Shown here: positions 46,771-60,072 of the stretch, piece by piece
Position numbering within the stretch: position 1 is the stretch's first letter
How the letters are laid out: each line of letters opens with the position of its first letter
Notes under the pieces: model-generated
Databases searched by the model: none
Told to the model about the DNA's origin: nothing
Seen by the model: the letters and a program-made list of their open reading frames with translations, nothing else
Translations under genes and position numbers: made by a program
Source of the DNA: Trochalopteron elliotii
Lineage: Eukaryota > Chordata > Aves > Passeriformes > Leiothrichidae
Length of the DNA: 64,000 nucleotides
Assembly (NCBI GenBank): GCA_024734555.1
Contig: JANPWX010000205.1
Coordinates: forward strand, 169,167-233,166
Direction of reading: 5' to 3'

Positions 46771-49656
46771 AGCCAGGCAGCTCCAGGCAGGGCTGGCAGT
46801 GCTGGATTGTGGCTGGAGCTGCTTTCTGAGCAGTGAACATCATCCCAGTGACAATGGCTCAGGCTACAGCCTATTCTGTTCCCCATCCCCGTGGGATGGG
46901 AAGAACTGCACTCCCAGCACTCTGTCTTGCTGGTTTTCCTCTGCACCAGGATTTTATTTGCAGTGAGGTTCTCAGACACCTTTAGGACACTGCCAGGGCA
47001 GGCTGTGAAGCCCTAAGTGCCCCACTGGTGTCATTAAGTAGATTGAATCAAATACAATATTGTGACTTCCAGCCCTGCTCAAGACACTCTTAATAATCCA
47101 GTTATAATTTCCCTGCACTGAAATGATAATGGGTTCTTATTTCCTACAGACTTCAAGAGGAATATGTGAAATATGCTAAATAAGAGATGAACATGTACAT
47201 AGGTTAAATGGAATTATTCCATGGGAACTCATTCCCTTGTGCCCAGAGCCACTGACACTAATACACAGATTTCGGACATACAGGCTCATGCCATAGAGAC
47301 ACACTTCCCAAAAGATGAATTTTTGCTTACTTGCATATGTACATTCAATTCACTCAAAATTAAATTTGCATACACAGTTTTTCTTATTAATGACAAAGAG
47401 AAAATACTTGGCTGGACTCAGCCTGCAGATTGGGCAGATTGCTTTTGATCTCATTTTCCTGAGAAGAATCTAGCTTTTTAAACAGGAGTTAAGTATTCCT
47501 GATAGCAATGTTCATAGGGGCGGAAAAATCTCACAGCTCAAGAGCCCCCTGAAGTAGCTAAAACACCACCTGAAGAAGTAAGAGCGAATAAAACAGTGTC
47601 TGGCTTCTATTTCTCTTAATCCTTTTTGTACACATTTGTCTTTTCCTTATTCTTAGAAAACAACCAACTGAAAGGGTTTATGTTTGTCAAACATTCTCTT
47701 GTCCAGTTTCTACAGAGGTAGGAATCCTCTGTGAAGTTCAAACACTAATTAATAAATTCAGCAGAGGATGAAAGTCCAGTTATCATGTTCCATTAATACA
47801 AGGCTTTGAAATGCAGCTGCTAGTCAAATACCAGCAAATTTGCTGTAAAATTACTTGCAGGTCATTTGACTGTAACTGAAGCAATTTAAATAGCACTCAA
47901 AAAACTCTTGTTACACTACAAGAGTATCTTTGTTATTGAAATATTTTTAAATAAACAAACAAGCAGTTTGTTAAATAAACAAACAGTACAACTCTCAGAG
48001 GGAGGAGCTAAGCAGACGATCTCAGCATCAGCCACGTGCAATTGGCTTTCTAAGGAAACGATGGGTCCTGCAAAGGGGAAAGCTGAAAGCATCAAATTAA
48101 CACCTGAGAATCTCTTTAACTCAGAACAACGTTTGTAGTGATCTCAGAACCCTTCTAATCCCACTGAACTGTCCTTCAATTAATATTAAAGGCTGTGGCA
48201 AGTAATAACCATGAGGGGAATCCCGTTCTTAATAGCTCAAAGAAAGATTCAAGTATCAGAGCAGTAGAGCATTTTCTGGACCTGCACAGGAGAAACAGCT
48301 GAGGAGATGGAAATTCTACAGGTATTTTATATTTTTTCTGCAGTTCTCGTTACATTAATTTTAACATTTTGTAATTTATGTTTCTATTCTTTATGTAAGT
48401 GATGGGTGTCTCCTTTCCTGAATGAAGCATTTCTCTCTAATCATAATGCAGTTCCTAAAACCCATTAAAATCAGAGACACAGTGTTAAAATGTCAAGTGT
48501 GTAATTGATGTGTGAAATAAATGGACTCTCAGGGCTATGAAAAGGGTGAGCAGGGACTCTGAAGGATGCTCCAAAGAAAGCCAGCAGAACTCTCTGCTGA
48601 AATACAACAGACAGGAACATTTTAAGGCAGCTTCTACCATTGCCCTTCTTTCTCTTTCCTGACAATGGCTGTAAAACACAAACAAAAATTCAACAAATAA
48701 AGTATTTGATTTGGGAAAAAATCCTACTGGAAATCTCCCGTTTCTCTGAAATAAAGTGAGGAAGACTCAGCAGCAGAGCCAACAGCCTGAGGTTTATTTT
48801 CATGACAACAGCAGATTGTCACAGAACTGAAGCTGGATTGTGATTACTTTTCGTAAAAGACCACAACAGCCAACACTCCTGCAGCCTGAGCCAAGGTGGG
48901 AAAGGAGGAAAGCTCCAGTTCCTGGGAGGTAACTCCAGGGAAGTCCAGCCTCTGGCACCTTCAAAAACTGAGGAATAATTATGGATCTTATTCAAACAAA
49001 ACTTTCACCCATAAAATAAGCATAGGCCTAATCTCTCTTTAGTTTCTTCAAATTGGATACTTTTCTTCACACTGAAAGGCTGTTAAATATTGTGATTGCA
49101 CAAAAAAATACATTTCTACATTTGAGAGGTTAAGAAATCTAGGCAGATATTTATGTAAATAAGATTTATTAACACATATTCATTTTTAAAGATGTGTCGT
49201 TTTGCACTATGATACAATATTTTAAATTAGTCTATAATTCAAGGGCACAGACAAACACCTTTGAAACATCTAAAAAGGACAGAGAGCAACAGGGATGGAT
49301 GTATAGAGGTGAAAATTAATAGAGCCTAACCTTCTAATCAGTCTGAAGATTTTAATTTCCACTGCTACCAGCAGAATGTAATTGTCTATTTAATTGCATA
49401 AATGTTGCCAAGTATCATATTTTATATTTCTACAGTCATTATGAATATTCATCTAAAAATGATGACTGCAAATAGGTTGTCAATAGAGCAGATAGACAGT
49501 CTGAAATGCTTAATAACCAGCACGATGATAATTATCGACCCTTGTACACTATTTCCCATCTAAGGTATATAATGGCCTCTTCAAATTAACAAAACTTAAT
49601 TAGGATACATTCCAGTTACCTTGGGAGATTGAAGCCTGAGAGAGCAAAATGAAAGA
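46771..49656. other. Unique AT-rich noncoding DNA
   Basis: No gene or transposon recognised. A small duplication of TTAAATAAACAAACA-type sequence lies at about 47948-47988. Confidence 0.5.
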
Positions 49657-49692
49657 CTGGTCTACAAGAAGAAGTCTGGTCTTGTAGACCAG
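49657..49692. repeat. Perfect inverted repeat, 12-bp arms and 12-nt loop
   Basis: CTGGTCTACAAG at 49657-49668 is matched exactly by CTTGTAGACCAG at 49681-49692 around the loop AAGAAGTCTGGT. It can form a hairpin in RNA or a small cruciform in DNA. The pairing stops at the ends of these arms, so it is too short for a usual microRNA precursor. Confidence 0.95.
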
Positions 49693-50524
49693 CACTGAAA
49701 TTAGAAAAGAGAACAAAAAGGTGCCAAGCACAGAGCTTGGGTGAGTCTGAGTGCTTTGGAAAATACTGAGTGATCTGGCTTGTTGCCCCCTTCATGAAAG
49801 TCTTCAGAGAGACTGGAATCCAAATTAATTCAGTATTTTGGGCATTTAATATGAAAGAAATTGTCATCTATCACATTGCCATTCAGGATTCCCTATTGTT
49901 TCACTATGAAAAGGCCACAGTTACAGCCATATTTAATTCCTTGTAATAATTCACGAGAAACAACAATTCAGGTTTTTCCTTCTCTTGTATTTTTTGCTCA
50001 GTGGTGACAATAAACAAAATATCAAGGCCTGATGAAAGTCTGGCATCTACTGAGGACGTCTGAGGTATCACACACACAGACGTTCAAAACTACACTGAGA
50101 GCACAGCAGGTTTGCAAGTCCATCTCTCAAACCTTATATCCACATCCTTGCTTTAACAATTGTGTCTGTTCTGATAAGAATTTACTCCAAAAATCAGGCT
50201 AAATGTGCTAGTCCTAGAGGGTCAAATGTCAGATTAGAGTCACTGAAGTTCTCATTCCTCAAATGAAGTAAAGAGGTTGCCCTTGGAGCCCTGGCACTTG
50301 AATGCCAAGCAGAATAGAGTGTGTTGCAATCCCCTGGTCACTGCCCCTGCCCGCCGGGGACACTCTGCCACCCTCCCCAAATCCCATCCCAAGCCTGAAT
50401 TGTTGACGGGGTTGAGTTCCCCCTGAGGGAACACATCCCCGGTGCCACCAGCCCCACTACCTGCAGCACTGCCTCCAGTGTAACAGACAATTCCTCTGCA
50501 GAGAATTCCACGGGAGGGCAATTC
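49693..50524. other. Unique noncoding DNA flanking the LTR
   Basis: AT-rich, then GC-richer at 50330-50480. No gene is recognised. Confidence 0.5.
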
Positions 50525-50528
50525 CAAG
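50525..50528. repeat. Target-site duplication (left), CAAG
   Basis: CAAG directly precedes the LTR and recurs directly after it at 51191-51194. The length of four is consistent with integration of some gammaretrovirus-like (ERV1) elements, but a 4-base match could be chance. Confidence 0.6.
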
Positions 50529-51009
50529 TGTAATGGATATGATGGTAAATTCGTGTAATAAAATATGGGAAATATAGTAAATGTAGTAAATATAGTAAAT
50601 GATAGAATGTATTAGAAATGTTCTACTTTGTAATCCTGTAACTACAAAAGTAAGCCCTGATTCCCGGAATGGAAAAGGCGTTTTCCAAACACCAGGACTT
50701 GCTTTGCGAACTGTGAAGTGACAGATTGACACCCCGATTTGCACGAGGAAAGGAGGTGGCCCGCCAGGATGTTGCTCGTTGATTGAATCAGACTCTGTGC
50801 ACCTGGACCACCAAGACACCGATGGTAATCTCGAGGGAGACCCTGAGTTTTGAGAAATCAACATCTCAAAAGAAGGTTCCAGGAAAATCCTTTCAGACAT
50901 ACCCCAGTGCCGGGAAATCTGTTTAGGACTCATCACTGGGTGAAAGACTATGTTTGAATATGAAGTTTGAACAGAGACACAATGCACCGCCGCCGGGCAC
51001 AAAATACAG

Positions 51010-51016
51010 TATAAAA
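51010..51016 (+). promoter_or_regulatory. LTR TATA box
   Basis: TATAAAA inside the LTR. Transcription would start about 25-30 bp downstream, near 51040, which would define the start of R. Confidence 0.7.
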
Positions 51017-51142
51017 CTCGGACTCAAAACCCTGCAAATTGTGGAACAGGGCAGGATTGCATCTTTGCTGTTGGCCATCTGTTTCACCCAACATTTGAAT
51101 GTTGTTCCGTGGCTGTCCCAGATAGATTTTTGAAAATGGAAA

Positions 51143-51148
51143 AATAAA
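51143..51148 (+). promoter_or_regulatory. LTR polyadenylation signal
   Basis: AATAAA about 130 bp after the TATA box and 42 bp before the LTR end. Cleavage would fall just before the LTR end, leaving a short U5. Confidence 0.7.
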
Positions 51149-51190
51149 ATTTATTCTTTTTATCCGATTGGCTAATATTCATTTGTAACA

Positions 51191-51194
51191 CAAG
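51191..51194. repeat. Target-site duplication (right), CAAG
   Basis: Matches the four bases to the left of the LTR. Confidence 0.6.
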
Positions 51195-53547
51195 CAATGG
51201 AATTCACCCCCTCCCTCCACAGAGCCTTTGGACTCCGACAGAGCCCTGTTAGAACAGTAACCTTTCACTGATCCCAGCCAGACATTGATTTTTGTCATCC
51301 CATCATAATGAAACTGGAAATTAACAGGTTTTTTCTTTAACAGAGGAAAAGAGCTTTTTAATTAACCTGGGTTCCCCGTGCAGCAGCTGAATGGAAAGCA
51401 CTGCAGGGACACCTGGCCAGGAGAGCCTCTGTGCACAGGATGATCGTTCCCCTAATGCAAATGTATATTTGCATTTTCATATTTCTTTAATTTATGATTC
51501 TGTTTCACATTTGGTGAAAATTGGCTCCACGTTTTTAGCAATTAAACACTTCCATGAAATGCATCCCTTGCATGGGCAGACCACAGTGAAAGGTGAAGTT
51601 CCTGGCTTGTATAAATCACCAGATTTATTATAAATCTCCTGACCTGAATGGAGCAGAGTTGATTTACACCTGCTCAGGACCTGCCAGCAAACCTCTGAAA
51701 CACAAAATATGTCCTTTTCCTTTTCCTCTTTTCTTTAAGCCACTTCATTTTTATTACCCTTTGAAAGGAACTCTGAAGTGTTTACTTGTCAAGAGGATAA
51801 AATATTTGCAGTAGAAGCTCATTCCCTGAAGTCTTACAGTGACTGCCAGTGTGGCAGGGGTTCATTCTTCTCCCCACTCCAGACCAGGGCCCCGCACAGA
51901 GACATCAGTGGGTGTCCAGAGGAGCAGCACAGAGTCACAGCCGGCACAGGAGCTGCTGGCATGTTCTCAAGGAGAACATTTTTGTAGAGATCTACCAGAA
52001 CTTGTTTCTACCAGTAATTGAAGGTCTAACAGTTTATGGCTGTACTAACAAATTAGGGAAGTAATGGAATTTTTAAAGTTCTGGTTTCCTTGTGAAACAG
52101 AGAAGTGGAAATAATTTAAAATAGTTCTATTCAGAGTCAAACTACTCTGACAGGTTTCTTCAAAAACTTGTTCTCCACGTGTGTGATAAGCTAAAAAGTG
52201 TTCTGGGTGTGTTGGGATGGTTGGAGCCTCCTGCAGTGCAGGTGCTCACAGCCCCATGTTCAACCAGCCTGCAGAACTCCAGAAACCCTTGACAAACTCT
52301 ATTGCTCTTTAGACAGAGAAAAAGATCTGAACTGAAGCAGACACCCTGTTAGCTTTTATTCTACTTCCCCAGAGAGAGAGTTTCATTTATCATTAACTCC
52401 CTGGATGCTGACTTGTTTGATAGCCTGGAAAGGAAAGGTTGAGTGTCTGGAAAGCTGCACTCTTAACGTGCTGTTTATTTGATATTTTTAGAGATCCTCT
52501 CAACACTTCACAGTCATCAAGCTTCTTGATCTTTTTATAGTTTGATTTACATAAATGTGTTTCTTTCCTCTAAATAAACATCCATGCAATTCAAGGCTTT
52601 GTTGATTTCCAGCCTGTTGCAAATACAGCAAGAAAAGGCTAAAGATGAGAAATTATAGGGATAAGTGTATTTCATTGACAGAAAGAAAGACTGTGTTTAT
52701 TTGAGAAAGTATTTTTTGGCAATTTCTGTACCACCTCAGTCAGGGAACAGTCTATAATCATAATGCTTAGAGACCACCGAACAAGTTTACACTCCGAATA
52801 TCGCATTACTTCTAAAACCACAAAAAGAAAAAATATTCCAGTGCTGTTAATTTAGAGCAGGCTGCTAACAGCTGAAATAATTTCAAAATTCACCACTTTC
52901 TGTACAACTCTACATTGTGGTCTCTGTTTTCCACTGTAATCCATCAGGTGTGCAATGTAAGACACAAATCACCATGGAGCTTTATGAATAAAGAGAAAAT
53001 GCAGTCAATAACTGCAGTAACTCCTGTCCCAGGCCGTGGGAACAGAATTTCTGCCAGGCTGGGTCACTCAGAGGAAGCTCCCTGGGAATGAGTTGGGCAG
53101 AGGGCTTGTGGTCCTGCACACTGCTCTGTCACTCTGATTTTGGGATGCCAATTTGCACATCAAACAAGCCCTTAGTGCACCTCACCCCTCAGAATTCCCT
53201 GCCAATTCAAAGCTCAGACTGCAGCTCCAGTGGCTGCTCTGACTCCTCTGCTCTGCTGAAATTCAGAGCAGTTTTGTGAAAGAACAGACCCAGGACATAA
53301 TTTCCACCCTGCAGAAATCCCTCATTTTCAGACCAGCAGCAAGGAGGGGGAAGGGAGCAATTGCTGTTTGTTCAGTATCAGTAGAAATCTTCCAAAGGTG
53401 GGAATTAAAAGGAAAACAATTAGAAAAATGGAAACAGAGTTTCTTAATTCTTCTGTCACTGCAAGGAGAGCCCAGAGTCAGCCTGAGGAGGCTGGAGGTG
53501 AAGCCTCCCAAACCAAACAATCCAGAACAATCTCTACATGTGGGGAA
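51195..53547. other. Unique noncoding DNA
   Basis: No gene or transposon recognised. Confidence 0.5.
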
Positions 53548-53588
53548 AGGGAAAGAATATACATATATATATATGTAAGGGAAAGAAT
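53548..53588. repeat. AT palindrome flanked by 11-bp direct repeats
   Basis: AGGGAAAGAAT occurs at 53548-53558 and 53578-53588. Between them lies an 18-bp perfect palindrome, TACATATATATATATGTA (53560-53577). This may be a 30-bp tandem duplication in which the AT part expanded. Confidence 0.85.
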
Positions 53589-56500
53589 GGCCCAGAAATG
53601 GGTGGCTGGAAGGATTTCTTCCAGGAGATGTGACCTGTCAGAGCTAAAGGAATGCCTCAATTCCATTGAAGAAGCATTTTCTGATGCAAAACTGTGCTCT
53701 TTAAAAAGCTTCCACAAGCTCTGAACTCTTCAGCATCACACATTTCCTTTGCTGCTTTGGCTTTCATCCAACAGCATTTGCAGCATGTCCTATACTGTTT
53801 ATATTGTATATTCCACTATAATGCTGTCTGAAACTGTATTTTAGTCTGATTTTCTTCTCCCCTAGGTTGGTAAGAATTGCAGAATTGCTCCCTAGAAGCC
53901 AGTGAATAAAGTGAGTGTGAAGACAGCCAAAACCCTGCCTGCTGTCTGATCCAAGTGTGACATGTTTACCCTTGGCATGTTCCAGCTGTTTGCTTTCAGC
54001 TGCCATGTGAAGACAGCTCACTAGTGGCCCATTATGAGATGAAAAAATATTTCTTGGTGGATTGAATTTATTTTGGGTGCATATTCAGAGCTCAGAATGG
54101 TGTAACAGAGCTATCTGATGAATCTTAATGCAGTGAAGGCAGACAGCTTAGAGTGTATTTGAATTTCAGTACCAATTATTTTTTGGCTTTGTGAATTAGA
54201 ATAGTGGAATATCACATCTAAACAGAAGAGAAAACCAGATTTCATACAGATATTTCAAAGAACCAAGGCCACATACATAAAGAAAGATAAAGCTATATTA
54301 TTTTAAATGTAGTGAGAGATGAGCTTCACAGAAAGTCATTTGTGACTAACTCTTTGAAGCTGAAGAATCTGTGGTGCTTTATGTGCAGAAAATGAGGCAG
54401 CACGTGTATCCCACACACACAGAGGGGTTTACCATGGTTACAGTGACCACTGTATTTGTGATTATTGTCAGCAGAACTCTGTGGAGTGGTTTTGTCTCAA
54501 ATATTCTATGAGTATGAAGAAATGCTCTACCAAAGCGTGCTGCTCCCAATGTACAGGTGAAGTGCGAGCACAAGGGCTTTTCCCACTGATTATCTAAGAA
54601 GTGTTCTTACACTTTTCTGCTGGTTGGTTTCTGTTCAAAGTAACAACCAGCAGCACCAAACCAGATATTCCATTGAGATGCTGCAGCACAACAGCAGTGT
54701 GCCCTCCAAAACTGACTATTTTTAGACTTTCTACATCACTGGAGATCTAATTGTTGCTGCGGTTATTGACTATTCTTGGTGTTTCAAACTGCTTGAGAGT
54801 TGAGTATTTTAAGTATATCTTAAAGTTAACATTGTTTGCAAATAGAGAGGGTAGAAAATTATCCAAGTACCAAGAGGCAGCAGTACAAGACAAATCTGTT
54901 GTCTCGCAGCACAGACCGATCAATACAATTATTAAACTGATGTACTAAGTGTGCTTGTCTTGAGCCATGTAATTTTAATGTTAAATTAAACCAGAAAGAA
55001 AATGCATTATCTTTAAGGACATTGAATTTTCCTTGTCACAGCAAACAAATAAGGTCACAAACACATTTATTACCTCTGGTTCTTTCTTCCGTAGCAAGAT
55101 CAGACATTTCTATTAAAGAAATGCTCTTCTTCTCAACAGCAATAGAATCATTCAGTTTCTATTATATTTTGGCAATTAATTTATCTTTTTCTGGAGAAAT
55201 AATCCCAATTCTATTAATTTTTACATCTTGAAAATTCTGAGTTGATTGTGCAAATTGCTTATTTATAAGATTTCTCTTATAGGTACATATTTCCTTCTGG
55301 ATTTTTTGTATATATAGAATTTAATATATTCATGGACTGAATAAGTAATTGCTTCCTGATGAAAAAAAATAAACTATAAGAAAGACTCATGTCTGCATTG
55401 GAAGGAAAATATTCAGATTGCAAAAAAAACCTCTTCCAGACAATACAGAAGAGAAAGGACATTGAACGTATAAATTGTGTTCAATTAGAAAATCAGGATT
55501 TTCAGGGTACAGTGTCACTGAAATATGAGCTGAAAGGGGTTCAATAATATCGTGCAGTCTGTTTTCCTCCTATCCAGTCCTTCACCTGCTCTGACCAGGC
55601 ATCATCTTTCAACAAGTCCCATATTTTGCAAGGCTTTTCCAAATTACACATCTCTGTAAATGTGACCAATTTCATCCTCTTCTATGCTTAGAAAACATGG
55701 AGATGGAAAATCTGCCCTTCCTTTTCCCAGCATTTTAACCTGGAGTAGCACCTCCCATGGGATTAAATACTCCATGTTTAGTCTCTGTCACATCACTAAC
55801 GCTACAATTAATCCTGTACCGGTTTTTTCTGTACTGGTTCTGTTCTAATCTATGATTTTGTGTTGTAAATAAAAGACCTTAACAGGCTGCTGCTTCTGAC
55901 AGATCAATTCAAATTTCTTTTTGGACTGACATGTCATTTATACAGCCTTGTTGAGATACCTGACCGTGTCCTGGGAACTGTTCTTGGCATTTAAATCAGA
56001 TTTAAGACTGATTTAAGTTCTCTTACAGGTATTTGCATCCTAATCAGTAAGTCTTTATTTCCCTGTGGGAATTCATTGCCATCCTTTACCCCTACCGGGG
56101 CTTATCACTTTCCATATATCAAGAACATCCTTTCTCCTTCAAATCCCTATTTACCCACCTTGCTTGTACTAATTTCCCCACAAATCATCACTGCTTGCCT
56201 GCGAGGGAGATGCTGCAATGACTCTCCCACGTTTAACTTCAGACAAAGCCCCTGAAGGGATTCCCTTCAGGGAAAAGGGAAAAGCTCCTAACAACCATCT
56301 GAACACCCGGGTTTATAGGCCTGATTTCCAGAAAGCTCCTGCAACTACCCTCTCACAGCTCACCCTCATTAGGTGTTGAGCTGATTGTCTGGAATGTGAC
56401 TCATTCAAAAGCAGCAGTTTGGGAAAAACAGAATTAAATTTATAATTATTTGTGATACCCATAAATCCTTCTAAAATAACTGTGTGATGGACAGTGAGCA

Positions 56501-57798
56501 TTTGTTTGAATTCTCGAGTCTGTATGCGAATAAACAGCTGCATAAATAACCAGAGGCAAATAAATCATCCCAGCAATAAATAAATTCTCTTTCATCCAAC
56601 ATGAAAAGCATATTGGTTCTGAAAATGAAGTGAAGGAATTGTTGTTACAGAAGTTTCCTTTTCAGGTGATGTGTACCTCCTCTGTCAAATGCTTGTCAAG
56701 GACAAATTAGTTATTATTATATATGATTTGTAATTTCCCACTGAAAAATTGTATGTGATATCTCATTTCCTAAGTGTGTAGGTGAAAATGAGTTAATTAA
56801 TGCCGAGCAGTCTGGAAATGTTCTGTTCATTGTTTTCCTGGGCATACTCCAATCAGTGTTAGTTATAAGCATACACGTAATTCATGTCAGGAAACAATTC
56901 CTGCAAGTTTAGACAAAGTTCCTGGTGAAGATAGATAGAATGTCATTAGACAAAAAAATTAAGTAATTTTTTCCGAACTTTTGACACATCCAAATGGAAT
57001 TTTCAGTATTCATTTTAGACTGGCTTGTCATAGTTTTTTTTACTTCGTAAGCATTGACACTGAGCTAAATAAAATACAATCTGCAACATCTTGTCTATGA
57101 AACCTTGTGCTCAACACCTCTCTTAAATTGACTATGACTTGTAAATCAGAGTTTATTGGAAAGGAAAAGTATTCCAATGCATATCATGAAAAAAGCACAG
57201 CAAGTTACTTCCCACAGGTAAACAAAAGAATTTTAAATTTTCTAAAATGTAAGGGGAAAATATTCATTCTTAAAGCAATGATGGACATGGAACAACCTCC
57301 CGTGTGCTTACCATGCCAAGTTCAAGCACATACTAATTAGCAATTAATCACCAGGATTGTGCAAGAGCAATTTGCAGACAGTCAGCACTATCGACTCTTA
57401 TCCATGGTTTTTAAAAATGGCTTCTGTGCTTTCATGTTTTATCAGTCAAGGCATTAACTCTGTAGCCACGAACATTTGTCATTCCACTGACCCTCTCCAC
57501 ACACCCATCACACTAATTACCAAGAGAGTAATCAGTCTGAACGCCAAAACAACCTCCTCCATTTCTATTAGAAATCCATCCCATAAACTGAAGATTCAGA
57601 AATGAGCAGTTATCTTATTTTGTATCAAGTTCTGATTAATGTTCGTATAGAAAATGGTGTTGAGTCATAATGCTGAAAACTCAGTGAAAATTTTATCCAA
57701 GTTACAAAAGAATTTCTGCCTTATCCAACTCAAAAATCAGAAAATTACTGTAGACACTGAGAGAAATTAAATTCAAAATTGGGTTTTGGGTAACAATG
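53589..57798. other. Unique AT-rich noncoding DNA
   Basis: Over 4 kb with no recognised gene, transposon or array. Confidence 0.55.
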
Positions 57799-57835
57799 GA
57801 AATCATCTTTCTGAGCAAGAAATCATCTTTCTGAG
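57799..57835. repeat. 20-bp tandem duplication
   Basis: GAAATCATCTTTCTGAG occurs twice, 20 bp apart, without mismatch in the 17-bp core. Confidence 0.9.
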
Positions 57836-59884
57836 GACAGAGGGACATCAGCTCCAAGAATCCTTTCAAAGCCTTTCCACCCAGTTCCTGGAATGGACCC
57901 GCTGCAGGGATTACAAACTGTGATTTTTACTGTGGTGCTGAGCAGCGAATTGTGGTTCTGCCTGGGGAGAACTGAAGTCCAGCTGTGAGAACTGAGGGAC
58001 TGGCAGGATGGGTGCCCGATGAACCTCAACACAAACGGTGCATCCTCATTCCCTTTTCGGGAGGAGAATCTGAGTTTCGGTGTTCGCAGCCCCCAGGGAG
58101 TGCCCCATGCCCAATTCCCGGGCCCTGCTGAGCACCAGCCATGTCCCACTGCCAAACCCCCTTCAGGATTTCTGTGAAGGGTGCTAGGAAGCATTCAAAA
58201 AAACTTCTGCCTTACTTCTCCACACATTGTTAGAATTAACTCTCATTCTTTAACAGCATGAGAGCGATATTTCACTCAAGATCTTCAGAAAAATAGCTAT
58301 CAGCAGAAACTGCAGTCACAAGGTCACAACAATTTAGAAATAATTTCAATTATGTTTCCTAGGGCTATAGGGTTTCTTTTGTGACGTTATCCTAATAACC
58401 TTTAAAGAAATGACACATGTGAAAAAAAATAAGAAATGGCTTGAGGAGAGGAACAGTGGCCACAGATTTATGTAATATTTATGGATCTAGTTCTCAAAAT
58501 AGAGGAACTGGAAAAATTAATATGTTCTCTGCCTGAGGTTTTTCATCAGTAATAATACATCAGGTTTAATAATACTATCCCAACACTACAATAAAATTCA
58601 GTTCCTGTTTGCAACAGTTTTTTTGGCAGCTTTGGATGAATATCACCTTTATAGGTAAAACTATTCCACTTTAACTCCTGGCCAAGCTTGGGAGAGACAG
58701 GAGCAGGATCTGTGGAAACATTTCCTGTGCCCCTCAGTTTAAGCAGAGGAAGGTCTCAGTGCCACCTGTCTGGTCCATACAGACACAAAAAAGGAGGTAA
58801 AGTCATGTTCCACAATTCCATTTTGGCCTCAAATTCTCCTTGAATTACTGACTGCAATCCATCACCTGAGCATGTTTGTGGTCTAGGTCTAAGTGTTCAC
58901 GTTTCCACAGCAGGATGGCCCAGACCCATCACTCAGAACAGCAGAGCTGTTTGCAAATAAAAGCTGTGGGTGCTGCAATCACATTTACCTCAAAAGGGTC
59001 TGAGGAAGGAGAAATCACTGACCAGGGATATAGACCTCGGCAATGAGGAATGCTGACAAAATTGACAATATGACTTTGGGCAAGAAAAAGAGGTTCTTCA
59101 TCATCTTTCAGTGTGTCTGAGGCTTCCAGCATGAAGCACAGGAGAGAAAGGCAGAAATATTTCATTTCTGTTCCACACATGCATTTCCTTTCATCTGGAA
59201 ATGACAAGAGGAACTGAAACAGGCACCCTTTCCAGTAATGGATATTTTTGCTGTCTAATATACATCAGGGTAAATGATAGCTATAGTCAAATAAACTGCT
59301 GAAGCATGAAAGAATTCAGGCGTGGAAATAGAAAGTTTCGCCTCTATCAAAGACATTGGGGAGTCTCACCTGAAAATAAATGAGTATCTACCTAGAGGGG
59401 AAAGTCATGCCAGAATATGCTTTCTGTTTCTTGAGCATCATTTCCAGTCTAACATTAAACAATAACAGAAAGTCAAAAGTCTCCAGTTCCAGGGTCTTCT
59501 CATTCCCACCTCAATACTATCAGACCATGTTCTTACATTCATTTGTTTAGAGAAAAGGCATCATTTGTTTCAAAATTGTCAGTGTGATACTTGAACAGTG
59601 TGGATATTTGTCTTCCTTGGGTATTGATCCACTCCGTGTTTTTTTAAAAAAAATTGGATTATTTCACTATTCTTAATGATGCTCTAAAGGAGTTAAGGTG
59701 CAGAATTATTATTGTCCTTGTATCCCTTAAAATCACTAATCTGTAGCATTGGGGTTTTTTGAAAGTATTGTTTTTACTACCTAATAGCAAAAAGAAGTTC
59801 TGCCCTTTCTTGCAGAGGGGGAAGAGCCATGTTACTTTTGTAATTCAGGAAATTAAGTGAATTCTTTTTTTTCATCATTTGTAG
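57836..59884. other. Unique noncoding DNA
   Basis: A GC-richer patch at 57.85-58.2 kb has a 123-codon minus frame without a motif. The rest is AT-rich. A T-rich tract ending in TTTGTAG at 59884 resembles a splice acceptor. Confidence 0.5.
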
Positions 59885-59989
59885 AGGCTTACAGGAGTGT
59901 CAAAAATGAGCTCCAAGGTCACAGCCTGCAGCGACACTGTTAGCTCAGCAGACATCAGGAGATGTTCCCATTCAGAGGAACAGCACTTT

Positions 59990-60072
59990 CACCTCTGCAT
60001 TATCTCTCTCACATCAGCAGCAGATGTCTTAACCTCTCTGTGCCTCAATTTTCTCACCTACAAAACTGTGTC
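59990..60072 (+). mobile_element. MIR-like SINE core relic
   Basis: CTTAACCTCTCTGTGCCTCA at 60028-60047, followed by ATTTTCTCACCTACAAAAC, closely follows the MIR core (TTAACCTCTCTGTGCCTCAG, then TTTCCTCATCTGTAAAATG). MIR-type SINEs were active before the amniote split and persist in birds as rare relics. The 5' part is not clearly recognisable. The short plus-strand frame at 59897-60100 runs through it and is not a known protein. Confidence 0.65.

Larger units (their letters stand above)
50529..51190 (+). mobile_element. Solo LTR of an endogenous retrovirus
   Basis: A 662-bp unit begins TGTAATGG and ends TTTGTAACA, giving the TG...CA termini of retroviral LTRs. It contains a TATA box (51010-51016) and a polyadenylation signal (51143-51148) in the right order for U3-R-U5 on the plus strand. 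A small GTAAATATA-type repeat lies at 50568-50605. CAAG flanks both ends. No gag, pol or env sequence lies next to it, so it is a solo LTR left by recombination. The 181-codon minus frame at 50457-51002 runs antisense through it and is not taken as a gene. The family is not assigned. Confidence 0.85.

Noticed and set aside
50457..51002. 181-codon minus-strand frame
   Set aside because: Lies antisense across the solo LTR and begins inside it. No retroviral protein motif is present.
57823..58194. 123-codon minus-strand frame
   Set aside because: GC-richer patch without a domain or exon signals.
59060..59140. Possible further MIR relic (TGACTTTGGGCAAG)
   Set aside because: Only 14 bases resemble the MIR core; the following bases do not continue the match.
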